A stretch of 64,000 nt of DNA. Origin: Cellvibrio sp. KY-YJ-3 (GTDB lineage Bacteria > Pseudomonadota > Gammaproteobacteria > Pseudomonadales > Cellvibrionaceae). Both the position numbers and the translations under genes were made by a program. Location of the stretch: contig NZ_CP031727.1 in NCBI RefSeq assembly GCF_008806955.1, positions 1,426,001 to 1,490,000 on the forward strand. Reading direction: 5' to 3'. Under the pieces are notes generated by a model. It did not search any database and was not told where the DNA came from. It worked only from the letters and a program-made list of their open reading frames with translations. Below, piece by piece: positions 1 through 10,780 of this stretch (the stretch's first letter is position 1; every line of letters begins with the position of its first letter).

Positions 1-754
1 CGCCGCGCCAGCCACGCACTGTAGTGCATGATACGCAGGCTGCGCAGGGCTTCGATCAAGGCCAGTTCCGCCAAATCAAAATCGCAAAACTCGCGGTAGC
101 CTTCCAGCACTTCCGCCAGTTGCAAAGTCTGTTGTTCGCGCTCGCCGGAGAGCAGCATCCACAAATCCTGAATCGCCGGGCCCATGCGTGCATCGTCAAA
201 GTCGACGAAGTGGGGCACCTCTTCGCGCCACAAAATATTGCCGGGGTGACAGTCGCCATGCAGGCGGATGGGCGTGTAGTCCACGCGTGCGAATAGCGTT
301 TCGCAGCGCGCTAATAAATCGGCGCCTAAGGTGCGATAAGACTCGCACAGGCTGGCGGGGATAAAATCGTTCGCCAGTAAAAAGTCGTAACTGTCGCGCC
401 CAAAGGTTTGGATATTCAGCGCCGGGCGATGCACAAACGGGCGCGCCTGCCCCAAGGCGTGGATGCGCCCGAGGGTGCGGCCGAGTGAGAGCAGCGCATC
501 AAAGTCATCCAGATTGGGTGCGTGGCCGCCTTGACGTAAGTAGAGCGCAAAACGAAAGCCCTGAAATTCGCGCAGGGTATTACCTTCATCGTCGGCCATG
601 GGCGGCACTACCGAAATCTCCAAGTCCTTTAACGCCTGGGTGAACTCATGCTCTTCAATAATCTGTTCATTGGTCCAGCGCTCGGGGCGATAAAACTTCG
701 CGATCAAGGGGCTCGCGCCTTCAATGCCCACTTGGTAAACACGATTTTCATCAT
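1..754 (-). pseudogene. srkA: Host srkA, 3' part, cut off by the island
   Basis: The minus strand reads a SrkA/YihE (RdoA) stress-response Ser/Thr kinase of the APH-like fold, from the ENRVYQVG segment through the catalytic HGDCHPGNILWR loop and the metal-binding FVDFDDARMGPA segment, and continues past the left edge. It has no start codon: just upstream in frame lies a TAA stop that belongs to the inserted element. The missing N-terminus (about 37 residues) is at 46123-46233. A complete homologue at 39084-40076 matches it along its length. In the family, SrkA phosphorylates proteins during envelope or oxidative stress; this fragment should be inactive because it lacks the N-terminal strand and a start. 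Confidence 0.88.
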
Positions 755-763
755 ACCCTTAAC
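755..763 (+). repeat. Left terminal inverted repeat of the island
   Basis: ACCCTTAAC, directly next to the srkA 3' fragment. Its reverse complement sits at the other junction. Subterminal sequence also has a CATGT block on both sides, slightly further in on the left. Confidence 0.75.
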
Positions 764-980
764 GCAATTATACATGTGCACCGGTACCTGGTTGTTAATA
801 AAGAGGTTTTTTTAGATAAAAAAATAAATATGTATACATTTATATCCAGGGTGTTGTGTACAAATATAGCTGGATGGTGCGGCTCGACAGTTATGGCAAG
901 GCTCACCAATGTTTTGTCGCCGGTATAATCGCCAGTCTATAACTATAGCCCTGCATTTATCTGTGAGTGACGGCATGGCG
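764..980. other. Non-coding left end of the island
   Basis: This 217-bp AT-rich stretch lies between the left terminal repeat and the druE stop codon. I see no open frame or clear hairpin. It may hold subterminal recombinase sites, since a CATGTGCAC block at 773-781 resembles sequence near the right end, but that is inference. Confidence 0.4.
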
Positions 981-3900
981 TTATTCAAGATCCCTATGTT
1001 TCACAAAAATCTGAGTGGGGAACTTTTTCGAGAATCTCACCGCTAGGGTCTGCTGCAACGCGACCAAATTTTTCACTTGCTCCTCAGTCGAGGCATTTAA
1101 ATTTAAATGTGTTCGACTTTTATCATTAGCGCTCCAACAACCAAAGCCATGATCAAATCGTATATAAGTAACACGACCATTGTCCCACTCAAGTGACAAC
1201 ACTCGGCCATGTGCAATGTCGGACATAGGCATTATGCGAGCATCAATTTCCAACCCCATATAAGAGAAGTATCCTTGAAGAACTGACCTTCTAGTGGTGC
1301 TATCTGCCCATTCCGCATAAACACCAGTGTATTTATCTGACACGGGCCTTGAACCGGTAGATAGCTCCACTTCAGCTACGCTCCAGCGGAGTCCAAGGGA
1401 TAACTTTAAAGAGTTTATGAGTTCCGCAAAAAGCATTATCGTCCAAGGTGATGAAACATATGCATCTGAATATGAGGCTCGGATTAATTCGACATCACCA
1501 CGTATTAATCTTTGCAGCAAAGGGCATTTTTCCAAAAGTTGAGCCCAGAGACGATCCCCGAATCCATCTAAGTTCCCATCACATTTAGTCATTAATTCAA
1601 CTTCAATATCGCCAGCCCCGGAATCTATTAAAAATTGATTAGGGTCTATACTGGTTGTGTTGATAGCAGGCAGCTCTTCGGTCATTATTCGATAAGATGC
1701 GTCCGTATCCCACCACTTTTCATTGGGAATATTTGCAGCAGGGTTTGACACGCCAAATGACGTAACAGGGGTGTTGAGCTCTTCCTCACAGGTTATTGCC
1801 TGTGCCAATAAGCATCCATTACAAGCCTCTGAAATATCAGGATGTGCGATTGATAAAGAAATGCCCATTTTTGATAAGGCATAGAGATCCTCTTTATCCA
1901 CAGAATCTAATGTGCTCAAGTCAGTCGTAGGTAAAACCAACTCAACCTTTTCGAAATAATTTTTCCAAGTTAAACAGTTATCCTTTAAGTTTCCAGCGCT
2001 TATATTCCAGTCCTTATATCTTCCACTAGTGAATAACTTTAAGTGCTTAGCCCCGGCCGTAGCTTTTGATAAAATTTCACTTGATAACGTCTCAGTACAA
2101 TATGTATTCACACCTTTAAATAATTTTGCTTCAGTTGGCATTTCTAAAAATGGCAAAGCTTTAGCAAGATAATCAAGAGCTAAATGTCTGTTCAAAAGCT
2201 CCGTATAAAAACGGGTGTCGTAGCCTATGAGACACGACTGACATGCGCTTTTACACTCCGCAACACAATTAAGATATTTACGTGCAGTTTTTAGCATGAC
2301 TTCTAAGTGTTTCGGTGCTTGAGACGAAAAGCCAGCACCTCCACCTGCTGTATCGTAAAGCGCAATCGTGGCTACAGGATAGCCGCAGCCTAGCAGCATC
2401 GTGGGCTTAACTGAGTAGCCAATTTCATCAGAGTTGACACCGTGACAATCTGCGAGAGCTTGGCGAAGAGCAACAGCTAATGTCCACATAAGCTGATCAT
2501 TTTTTTCATGTCTCAAATAGGTGTTTTTTGTTGGATCTTTGAGATAGAGCTCAAAAACATCAGTTTGATCTGTAGCGCCCAAATGTATCCCAGCTTTAAT
2601 CGCGTACTGATCATCACTGCCTTCACAACGAGGGTCGGTCACTCCATTTGCCTTTCCCTGCAATCTGGTGTGATGTTCGCCGGGTTTTAGTGTGTGCGGA
2701 AATTCGCCATGTAAAAGCATGGAATCAGCTTTCCCGCAGCGCAAACAAATAGCATATCCAGTTCCATTGAGGCCAGATGAGTGAGAAAAGATGTGCCCTT
2801 GTGAGCTTGCGCGCAGTGAGCCCAATAATGGCTGAAAAAGTGGCACTAAATCCGATTTTGCAGTAACCCAGGGTTGCTCAACCGGAATATAGGATTGGGT
2901 ACTAATGTCGTTTTTTGGTGAGCTGTAACAATCCACCGCAAATCCAGATGGCTCTATATACTCTTTGACGTGATCCGAATGCAGTTCAGAGCCACAGGAA
3001 TCACAACGCCCAGAAAATGCGCTAGCAGATACGTTGCCAATATCTCCACATTTGTGGCAACGCCATTCCTTTTTAATAATATGTCCTTCTGATGAGGAGT
3101 CAGGCGAAAAGGTATTCAACAAAATACCTGAAGATTTATAAACTAATCCATCGATAACAACTTCTGCTCCAGGCGCATATTCCCTAATTGCAACTGCAAT
3201 GTCTCGTGCAGGTCGCTCTTTCATTCTGGTGCGGTTATCAATACGGCCAGATGCCTTAACATATTTCCCAGACTTATAATCTGACACAGAATAATGATCA
3301 AAGGTAACAATACCAGTAGGGAAACCGTAACCAGGCAAAAAAGCTTTGGCCGCAAGAACCGATAATAAATACTCTTTACCCAAAGCATTTAAATCAATTT
3401 CAATTTTTCTCTTATAGGGATCAGTTTCTGGAACACTTGTGAGTTCCCTAAGTTCTTTGCTAAGTTTTATATACTCGGGCAACCAAGAGTTTTTGGCCGA
3501 TATTAAATCTTGAATGGCTCGCTCGAGAATATACTTGTGGCTAGAAGAAGCTAAAATGCTGCCTTTGATAATTTTCTGAATTCCACATTCGAGCTTGGCA
3601 TACTGATTCTCTATCAGCATAGAATGAAGCCATCGAGACATCTTTTCAGATGGTGACGACTCAGTATCATCGCCATTAAAAAACCAATTACATGTTAAGG
3701 ATGTAACCTCAGTTTCGGTTACTTTTGATATCTCTCTAAGAAAGGTTGATAGCAACAAGGCATTTACATGACGTTGAACGATGCGCTCACTATTCAAAGT
3801 TATATAAGGCGCTTTGATCGCTGTAATAAATGGCCACAACGGATCATTAAAGACATTTCTCTCATGTGGATTATCTTTACACATGGTGAATGCGACAGCT

Positions 3901-6900
3901 TGAGTCTCACCTCTGCGCCCAGCACGCCCAGCACGCTGTAAATAGTTGGCGGGATGTGGAGGTACATTATTCATTGCGACCACCGATAAACCACCAATGT
4001 CCACGCCCATCTCCATTGTGGTGGAGCAGCATAAAACGTTAACCTTTCCAGTTTTAAATTGTGCTTCGTAAGTTTTTAATTTAGATGCTGGCTGTTGCGC
4101 TGAATGCTCCGCTGCCCGGAAAAACCCGGAGCTTTGCACAACTTTATCGCTTATGTCTGTCCATAAATTTTCAGATCGCAGGGCTTGAATTTCTGGCTGA
4201 GACGAAATCCATCTACTTGCAGCAGATTTACGTTCATTTTCAGATGCGTATGAAGATGAATTCTCTTTGTATACAGCTAAGGATATTTTTCGGCATGTAA
4301 TGTTTTCTAAACTACATTTAGTGGGCAAGTAAGGTGAGATTCCCTTAAATGTTGAATCCAGCAATCGATTCGTTATTGGGCAAATCCAAGCCTCGGTACA
4401 ATTTTTAAATGATATCTCAGCTCTAGCCAAATGGAACTCAAGCGTTTTTCCTGCCGAAGGAATTAAAATCTGGCGGCTTTGCGTTGTATTTGTCTTAATA
4501 TCTGTATAAGTGTGAACTTTAGTTAGCTCAGTCCACGCAGCCCTTAAGCACTCATTTATTCGGTCGATATGATCAGTGTTTTTTATATCTAAGTTGCAGG
4601 CCGCGATTAACAAGCGGACTAGTCTGTGCTGTGAGGCATTTCCGACCAATGGCCAACGGTATATGCGTGATGAAGTTGATTCTTTGGAGTCATACTTAAC
4701 AACCGTCTTGGGGAATATTTTTGCCCCCATCATTCGTGTCCAGCCATCCTGAATATTGATAATGCTGTTTTCACGAATATAAAAATCTAAAATAACTTTT
4801 AAATAGCTTTTCCAGTCTTCCAGAGTTAGCGATAAACTTTCCCAAGCAGAAGGAGTTTTCTTAATAAGTTCTAACGCGGGGTACTCAACTGCCACCAACC
4901 CAAGAGTTTCTAAGCTGTTTTGTCTTTTGGGGCGGCGAGAAAACTCTCGCAGTAAAAATATTTCAGATAACGTTCTTGCTCCGGTCTCACAATTAAAAAA
5001 ATCAGCGTTTAGACTTTTATAATAATCAAGCGCCCACTTACCAATATCATCACTCCTTTCAAGCCTATTGATAGCATCATTCCAAGACAATAACTCGCCC
5101 TTGCCTAAGGAATGAATTTCATCATATAGTTTTGCAGCGGTTGCCTCAAAGTCTGAAGCCATTGCAGATATATCAGGATCATCAGACGATCTTAATTTAT
5201 TAGCTTTAGATAATAATTCAGAATACTTGCGATTTTTTTCTTCAATAACGTCTGCTGGTAGTGTTAGAAGATTGTTGGCTGAGCCGTGATAAATAATACT
5301 GCGAACACTATTTCGTTCAGAATCTTGTTGCAGTTTGATTGAAATGCGAGCGGTTCCTTGTCGGCTATCGGTAAAAGTAATCAATCGTTTTCCGCGAAAT
5401 GGGCGGTCACTAGCATCGTCACTTTCCTGGCAAGCATCTAACAATGTAGGCGCAGCAGTGCTAATAAAAAATGGTGCCCCCAATAATGCTCGTCTATAAA
5501 ATAATGCCTTGCCATTGGCATGGCCGCATTCAACGCATTCAGGGTGTATTAAAGAATTTATATCTATTAGGCTTTTATCTGAAGCGACAAGTTCACCCTC
5601 ATTATTGATTGATAACGAATAAGTATTTGCCCCTGATTCATCTACCTTAGGACTTAAAAATATATCTTCTGTAGAGAGTTCTTGATCCGAAGAATCATCA
5701 GCCTCAACTTCATCAGAGGATTCAGAGTCAATACTGAATTCATCTACTCCGTTATTACTTTTTTGTATTAATTTATTAATGCCACGAACGCCATGTAAAT
5801 ATGGTGTATTACAATCCGTACAGAAAACCAGCTCAAGCACCGGTGCGCCGCATTCGCAATGGAGTCTACGCTGGGTATAAACTCGTCCGAACGGCCAGCC
5901 CTTTTCTAATTTCGTACCAATTTTTTTGTTGCATTTGCTATCGGTACAACACCATATTCCGTTCAACACCTGCTGAAAGAGGTGCGCTCGTAACGGCAGA
6001 AATGGTTCGATATCTTTAACTTCGTTTTTTGTCTTTGTCGCTGGCTTTACTGTGTGCGAACAAACGTCAATCCACTTCAGGGCCTCGTTGCCGTCAGCCG
6101 AAGCGAACACATTTGCGGCAATGGCATCCAAGGTTATGGGCTTTCTTTGCGCAACAAAAAAATCCCTTAGTTTTCTGGATTTTTCATTACCTGCTAGCAG
6201 TTGATATCGAGTCTCAGAGTCGGAAATCCCATCATCAATTGCCGAGAGCTGAGTCACGTCAAATGTATTCTTTTCGCCACGTGGTATTTCTGGCACATCC
6301 CGCTTGCCACCGATTACTAAAACCTGGTCAGTGCTGATGCCAGCTAAATTTGCAAGGTATGTTTGCAGCTGAGCACTGGCTTTTCCATCGCCAATCGTTG
6401 CCGATGTTGCAACAAATCTCACATCCTTCGATTCGACCCCGAAGGTGTGTAACACCCTCCGCATTAGTAAAGAAAGCTCAGCCGCTTGCGAACCCACATA
6501 AGAGTGAGCCTCATCAAGCACTATCCAACGTAACTTTCCATAGGATCTTTTAATGATCGGCTCATCAATCTGCCGGATGAGCATGTATTCCAGCATGGTT
6601 GCATTAGTTACTAATATAGGAGGTGGGGACTCTCTTAATTTTTTACGGGTCAATACCTCATTCGGAAATTTGGCTTGATCGGCATGTTTGCTCTCTTCAG
6701 TATTACCGTTATAAAGGCAGAACCTCAGTTTATCTCCAAAAGTTTCATGGTTTGTCCACGCACGTAGTCGTTCGCGCTGACTATTAATTAATGCATTCAG
6801 TGGGTAAATAAATAGTGCACGAACACCCTCTATTTGCTGAGCAGATTCTTCTATCTCAGTAGCAATATCATTGAGAATGGGCACCATAAAACATTCTGTT

Positions 6901-7283
6901 TTCCCTGAGCCTGTTCCGCTCGTCACTACAACAGACTTCCTAGTATTTGTTAAAGTTCTCCATGCTTCTAACTGATGCTTAAAGGGATGCCAATCCCGGC
7001 CGAAGCGATGATCTTTATTGCTATCCATAGCGGTAACCAAAGAGTTTTTCAACAATCCTTCTAGGACAAGATCATCCATAGTTTTGTCACCCTTCTCCCA
7101 GGCAAAGGTTGCCTCAAATACAGGATCCGCAATAAACCGTGTTTTTTTATCATTTCCATTCAGTTCTTCAATGAGATGCTGACGAAGATCTTTATTGGTT
7201 ATCCCCAAAATACTGACTGTGGACTCGCTCGCCCTGTCCGCAAGAGTCGATAATATTGATTGATAATAATTAGTTGAGCTCAT
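981..7283 (-). CDS. druE: Druantia type III helicase DruE (DUF1998)
   Basis: A 2100-residue superfamily 2 helicase. Walker A TSGTGSGKT is near residue 121, DEAH near 247 and ATSATIGD follows. A second RecA-like lobe near 1085-1125 has GVDIGG and QRAGRAGRRG. Downstream are zinc-binding Cys pairs (CHKC...CDSC, CLRC) and the DUF1998/MZB cluster CKSACQSC near 1678. This size and domain order match DruE, the common component of Druantia anti-phage systems. It overlaps druH by 14 bp, so the two are translationally coupled, and druH plus druE alone is the type III layout. The mechanism of Druantia is not established; DNA translocation or unwinding is expected from the motifs. A stand-alone MrfA-like repair helicase would be much shorter. 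Confidence 0.85.
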   Translation of the reverse strand: MSSTNYYQSILSTLADRASESTVSILGITNKDLRQHLIEELNGNDKKTRFIADPVFEATFAWEKGDKTMDDLVLEGLLKNSLVTAMDSNKDHRFGRDWHPFKHQLEAWRTLTNTRKSVVVTSGTGSGKTECFMVPILNDIATEIEESAQQIEGVRALFIYPLNALINSQRERLRAWTNHETFGDKLRFCLYNGNTEESKHADQAKFPNEVLTRKKLRESPPPILVTNATMLEYMLIRQIDEPIIKRSYGKLRWIVLDEAHSYVGSQAAELSLLMRRVLHTFGVESKDVRFVATSATIGDGKASAQLQTYLANLAGISTDQVLVIGGKRDVPEIPRGEKNTFDVTQLSAIDDGISDSETRYQLLAGNEKSRKLRDFFVAQRKPITLDAIAANVFASADGNEALKWIDVCSHTVKPATKTKNEVKDIEPFLPLRAHLFQQVLNGIWCCTDSKCNKKIGTKLEKGWPFGRVYTQRRLHCECGAPVLELVFCTDCNTPYLHGVRGINKLIQKSNNGVDEFSIDSESSDEVEADDSSDQELSTEDIFLSPKVDESGANTYSLSINNEGELVASDKSLIDINSLIHPECVECGHANGKALFYRRALLGAPFFISTAAPTLLDACQESDDASDRPFRGKRLITFTDSRQGTARISIKLQQDSERNSVRSIIYHGSANNLLTLPADVIEEKNRKYSELLSKANKLRSSDDPDISAMASDFEATAAKLYDEIHSLGKGELLSWNDAINRLERSDDIGKWALDYYKSLNADFFNCETGARTLSEIFLLREFSRRPKRQNSLETLGLVAVEYPALELIKKTPSAWESLSLTLEDWKSYLKVILDFYIRENSIINIQDGWTRMMGAKIFPKTVVKYDSKESTSSRIYRWPLVGNASQHRLVRLLIAACNLDIKNTDHIDRINECLRAAWTELTKVHTYTDIKTNTTQSRQILIPSAGKTLEFHLARAEISFKNCTEAWICPITNRLLDSTFKGISPYLPTKCSLENITCRKISLAVYKENSSSYASENERKSAASRWISSQPEIQALRSENLWTDISDKVVQSSGFFRAAEHSAQQPASKLKTYEAQFKTGKVNVLCCSTTMEMGVDIGGLSVVAMNNVPPHPANYLQRAGRAGRRGETQAVAFTMCKDNPHERNVFNDPLWPFITAIKAPYITLNSERIVQRHVNALLLSTFLREISKVTETEVTSLTCNWFFNGDDTESSPSEKMSRWLHSMLIENQYAKLECGIQKIIKGSILASSSHKYILERAIQDLISAKNSWLPEYIKLSKELRELTSVPETDPYKRKIEIDLNALGKEYLLSVLAAKAFLPGYGFPTGIVTFDHYSVSDYKSGKYVKASGRIDNRTRMKERPARDIAVAIREYAPGAEVVIDGLVYKSSGILLNTFSPDSSSEGHIIKKEWRCHKCGDIGNVSASAFSGRCDSCGSELHSDHVKEYIEPSGFAVDCYSSPKNDISTQSYIPVEQPWVTAKSDLVPLFQPLLGSLRASSQGHIFSHSSGLNGTGYAICLRCGKADSMLLHGEFPHTLKPGEHHTRLQGKANGVTDPRCEGSDDQYAIKAGIHLGATDQTDVFELYLKDPTKNTYLRHEKNDQLMWTLAVALRQALADCHGVNSDEIGYSVKPTMLLGCGYPVATIALYDTAGGGAGFSSQAPKHLEVMLKTARKYLNCVAECKSACQSCLIGYDTRFYTELLNRHLALDYLAKALPFLEMPTEAKLFKGVNTYCTETLSSEILSKATAGAKHLKLFTSGRYKDWNISAGNLKDNCLTWKNYFEKVELVLPTTDLSTLDSVDKEDLYALSKMGISLSIAHPDISEACNGCLLAQAITCEEELNTPVTSFGVSNPAANIPNEKWWDTDASYRIMTEELPAINTTSIDPNQFLIDSGAGDIEVELMTKCDGNLDGFGDRLWAQLLEKCPLLQRLIRGDVELIRASYSDAYVSSPWTIMLFAELINSLKLSLGLRWSVAEVELSTGSRPVSDKYTGVYAEWADSTTRRSVLQGYFSYMGLEIDARIMPMSDIAHGRVLSLEWDNGRVTYIRFDHGFGCWSANDKSRTHLNLNASTEEQVKNLVALQQTLAVRFSKKFPTQIFVKHRDLE

Positions 7284-10200
7284 GCGTTACTCCCGATAAA
7301 TTCTTGATATACAACCACTGAGTCACTATTGAATAGATGTCGTCAAACCAATCATCATCAAAATCCCTAATGCGTTTAATTTTGAAAATTTCAGATGAGG
7401 TAACGCCAAGAAAGTTATCAACTTCTGTGGTGGCCTGTATTGCAAGTACAAATGGCAAAAAAAGCGTACATTGCTGATGACGATGGTCTAAATTAAAAGT
7501 CAAATCCAGTAGATGGGAATGGGTGTTAAATAGATCGCCTATCCTACTCGTTAGCATGTAAGGCCACTCGCGCTCTGCCATTTTTGTTAGCAGTGCTTGT
7601 TTCTTGGAAAAAACGAATGCATTAACAAAATTTAAGCCTCTTAAATCCAGTGCATCCAACTCCGGAGAAGCCGCGCCAAGCAACTCACGGCGAAATATTT
7701 GTGTAACACCATTGAATGATTCGCCGAGCATCTCTATTAAATTTATTTTCTTTTCAACAAGCTCAGCAATTAAATCCGCATCGTCCAAATAGACTTCGTA
7801 CTCCAGCCTTAGTCTGTTTAATGTATCTCTCCATACGGAAAGCGGCGTAAGCTCCCACATAACAGGAAGTTCAGCGTTAATTTTTGTAATTACATCCTGT
7901 TTCGTACAGAGCAAGAGATGCGCCATGAATCGCGGCTCTGTTACCGCAACACGCCACAGATCAAACGTTGTTAGAGGTAAGTGACTCGTATGCTCCCAGA
8001 GGCTGTTTATATAATCCCAGCCTGAATGATGTTTATCCTCTGTCATTTTCAGGAGAACCTTACGAATAGCCTCTTGGCGTTCAGGCTCACTTGCTTTTGA
8101 TATGGCTTTTACAAGTGCGCACTCGTAGTTATCTGAATTTTTTCCAATAGAAGGGACAACCCATAACACGGGGCGGAACTGAAGTGGCGAATCTTTCGAT
8201 GGGAACAAAATCCATGGGCCGCCATCGACTTTATCCAAATCAAATTGCCATCGCCCTGTAGCAACACCCTCTGACCTCAATGGTATTAGGGGGGATTGTT
8301 GTTTATGTGGGGCTGTTAAATTAATGGGAGCTATGCTGGTATTGGCCACAGCATCTAATTCCGCACTGGTAAGCGAATGGTCGCTAAGTTCCAGTCGCCC
8401 TGTTCTGTAGTCTACCTCTAACGAATGGGCATACTGTTTTACGGTTAATGATATTTTTTCTTGTGAATCAACTATCAATATAATTCTAACTGCCGCATCT
8501 AAACTTCGGCTTACGTTTAACAATCTGACGATTGACTCCTTCCAGTCATTTACTGAGAGAAGGGTAATTTCACCAGCTAATCTGATTTCATTTTTCAGCA
8601 CAATTTCTTGCTTTGACTCATCGTTCACATTGATATCAATAAGCCTAAACTCTAAATAGGCTTTTTTGCCGTCTTTGTACCTATCGTCATAGTAATGAAT
8701 GCGGTAACCATAAAGTCCTTCTAAATAAAGATTGGAGGCGTTGCTGACTTTCTTTCCTTTTGCATCACGTAATATCGCCCCGCGCGCTGGAAATGGCAGC
8801 GTTAAAATTATGTCGTTCCTATGTCCAACTGCTTTTAATGATATTTTTATGTTGCGTGGAGGGCTATCTATTGCCTTAGCCTTAATGGCAGCACCGTTGG
8901 TACTTGGGATCAACCTGATGTGAAGATCAGAATCTGGAATGGTCACCTCCATCCCATTAAGGTTATCTACAATTATCTCCCCTGCCTTGGCGTCAATTTT
9001 GTCAGCTATTAACGAAATCGAAAGCTGTTGCGGAAGAATTGCAATTCGTTTGCGAAGTACAACATCTCCACCATCGTCCAGTAATCGAACTTCATAATTA
9101 CCGGTCGAGATGTCTTTAATTTGCTGCCAAGGTGAATCGCAGCCAATAGGCTTTGCAATTAAGCCCGATGTGCCTTTATTTATAGTCTGCTCAGTTATGG
9201 AGTTAACGCAAATCAATTCAGGAATGCCAACGTAAGTTTCTGTTGGCATTGTTGAAAAAGGTAATTGCTTTCCAGTTAGATGATATTGATGCAACGAATC
9301 TATTTTTCCCGCAGACAACTTGTAACATTCCAGCTCATTCTTACAAGTAGTCGCACCTCGAAGTTTATAGAGATGGCCCTCGAATATTTTCCCGTACTGA
9401 ATGACTGAACTTCCATCTTTAGAATCCAAAGAGAATTTATTTGGTATGTAGACAAAAGCATTCTCTTGGCTTGTTGACTGGCTTGCAGTGCCTTGCAAAA
9501 CCCATTTTTCGTCAAGCCTTTTAAATAGAAAAGGAATGTCGCAATCAACAATTACTGTTTCTATAATGGGCTTTGAATGTACGACCATGCCCAGTGATTT
9601 AAGATTAAAGGTATAGGCTAATAGTGCATCAAGACCTGATATTTGCGTTTTCACACCAAAGACACGTAATACATTCTCACCAGATTTTTGTGTCTGTATG
9701 GCTCGCCCGAGTGAATAGGCTTTCCCATTTGATGCCAATAATTCAATCTCTAAATTGGCTGGTAGCTCAACTCCAGCTGGTAGCCCAATACTGTTTAACT
9801 CAATAAAAGTAGGGATCTCTACATCGAGAAAAATATTGGGATTCTCTCCTTCGGCACCAATAAGTAACCTTTTTAGGCCAATGCAAGCGACAGACTTGGT
9901 CTCAATTTTTGCTATTGAAACCTCCTTGATTAATTCACTTAATAGCGCTGTTGCAACCTGATCATTAATCGGTAACGGAAACTTCTCACGCCACTTAGGA
10001 AATGCAGTATCTAACCATGCAGTAGGATTAGCCTGTTCGTGCAATTTATATTTTTCTCTAAGATCAACAGTTACTTGCACCATGTCAGTCAAAATGGCGA
10101 TAACCTCGTTACCTCGAAATGCATTAGGAATTAGCTCGTTGTAATTCTCAATGAGTGCTTGAATCGAATGACCACTTGCAATGTGTTTTTTAATAACGGG

Positions 10201-10650
10201 TTTTAAAAGTTTTTCTAGCCATCCTTTAGATTCGGCAAGTTGGTGCAAAGGCAGCCCGCCCTCTGTGGCAATAGTTCCTAAGTATCGGCGTGATTCATTA
10301 AATACACGCACTTCTCTACGCCAACGCTGCAAACCCAGCTCAATAAGGTCATTGCGGCGAGCTACACTTAAATCTTGGTAATTCAATCCTATCGAAGAAA
10401 AAACTTCTTCCCAGCCCCAGTTTCCCTGGTAATGTCTACGCCACCAATCTGCAGCATAGATAACAAAAACAGCGTCCCAATTCAGCATTTTTGAAATGTT
10501 TTTTATGCCAAACATTGAGCTCAACTTAAGCAGGTTATGCAGAGAGTTATACTCTTCGTCGCTCACGCGATACTGATAAAGGGGTCTGCCATCTGGTTTT
10601 TGCAAGTCATGCCTTGCTAGCAGGGAGTTGAACCATTCCAATGGTCTCAT
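7270..10650 (-). CDS. druH: Druantia type III protein DruH
   Basis: A 1126-residue protein with no catalytic motif that I recognise. Its N-terminus (LEWFNSLL, then PLYQYRV and a Trp-rich YAADWWRRHYQGNWGWEEVF block) matches what I recall of the STY4851/ECs_5259 family, the large partner of DruE in type III Druantia. The middle is rich in beta-type sequence and the last 300 residues look helical. It is the upstream gene of a two-gene unit, and its stop codon lies inside the start of druE. Family identity is from memory of the N-terminal pattern and the pairing with a 2100-residue DUF1998 helicase; a profile search would settle it. The start is the ATG at 10650; 130 bp separate it from the next gene upstream. 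Confidence 0.75.
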   Translation of the reverse strand: MRPLEWFNSLLARHDLQKPDGRPLYQYRVSDEEYNSLHNLLKLSSMFGIKNISKMLNWDAVFVIYAADWWRRHYQGNWGWEEVFSSIGLNYQDLSVARRNDLIELGLQRWRREVRVFNESRRYLGTIATEGGLPLHQLAESKGWLEKLLKPVIKKHIASGHSIQALIENYNELIPNAFRGNEVIAILTDMVQVTVDLREKYKLHEQANPTAWLDTAFPKWREKFPLPINDQVATALLSELIKEVSIAKIETKSVACIGLKRLLIGAEGENPNIFLDVEIPTFIELNSIGLPAGVELPANLEIELLASNGKAYSLGRAIQTQKSGENVLRVFGVKTQISGLDALLAYTFNLKSLGMVVHSKPIIETVIVDCDIPFLFKRLDEKWVLQGTASQSTSQENAFVYIPNKFSLDSKDGSSVIQYGKIFEGHLYKLRGATTCKNELECYKLSAGKIDSLHQYHLTGKQLPFSTMPTETYVGIPELICVNSITEQTINKGTSGLIAKPIGCDSPWQQIKDISTGNYEVRLLDDGGDVVLRKRIAILPQQLSISLIADKIDAKAGEIIVDNLNGMEVTIPDSDLHIRLIPSTNGAAIKAKAIDSPPRNIKISLKAVGHRNDIILTLPFPARGAILRDAKGKKVSNASNLYLEGLYGYRIHYYDDRYKDGKKAYLEFRLIDINVNDESKQEIVLKNEIRLAGEITLLSVNDWKESIVRLLNVSRSLDAAVRIILIVDSQEKISLTVKQYAHSLEVDYRTGRLELSDHSLTSAELDAVANTSIAPINLTAPHKQQSPLIPLRSEGVATGRWQFDLDKVDGGPWILFPSKDSPLQFRPVLWVVPSIGKNSDNYECALVKAISKASEPERQEAIRKVLLKMTEDKHHSGWDYINSLWEHTSHLPLTTFDLWRVAVTEPRFMAHLLLCTKQDVITKINAELPVMWELTPLSVWRDTLNRLRLEYEVYLDDADLIAELVEKKINLIEMLGESFNGVTQIFRRELLGAASPELDALDLRGLNFVNAFVFSKKQALLTKMAEREWPYMLTSRIGDLFNTHSHLLDLTFNLDHRHQQCTLFLPFVLAIQATTEVDNFLGVTSSEIFKIKRIRDFDDDWFDDIYSIVTQWLYIKNLSGVTHELN

Positions 10651-10780
10651 AGCCTTCTCACGATATTTTTTAGTTGAAATAATTGTTATTAATTTCCAGA
10701 TTCATTCCTTTTTTCGCTAAAGATGAAAATTCCTTTTTCACTGTTAAAATTATACTTTTCAATTGCATTTATCTTGGTAA

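Noticed and set aside
9300-9551. An 83-codon minus-strand frame within druH
   Set aside because: It is a shadow frame inside a long conserved gene on the same strand, with no separate start signal.
981-10650. DISARM or BREX-type system suggested by the DUF1998 helicase
   Set aside because: There is no PLD protein, no DISARM methylase, no PglZ and no BrxL nearby. The size and pairing fit Druantia type III better.
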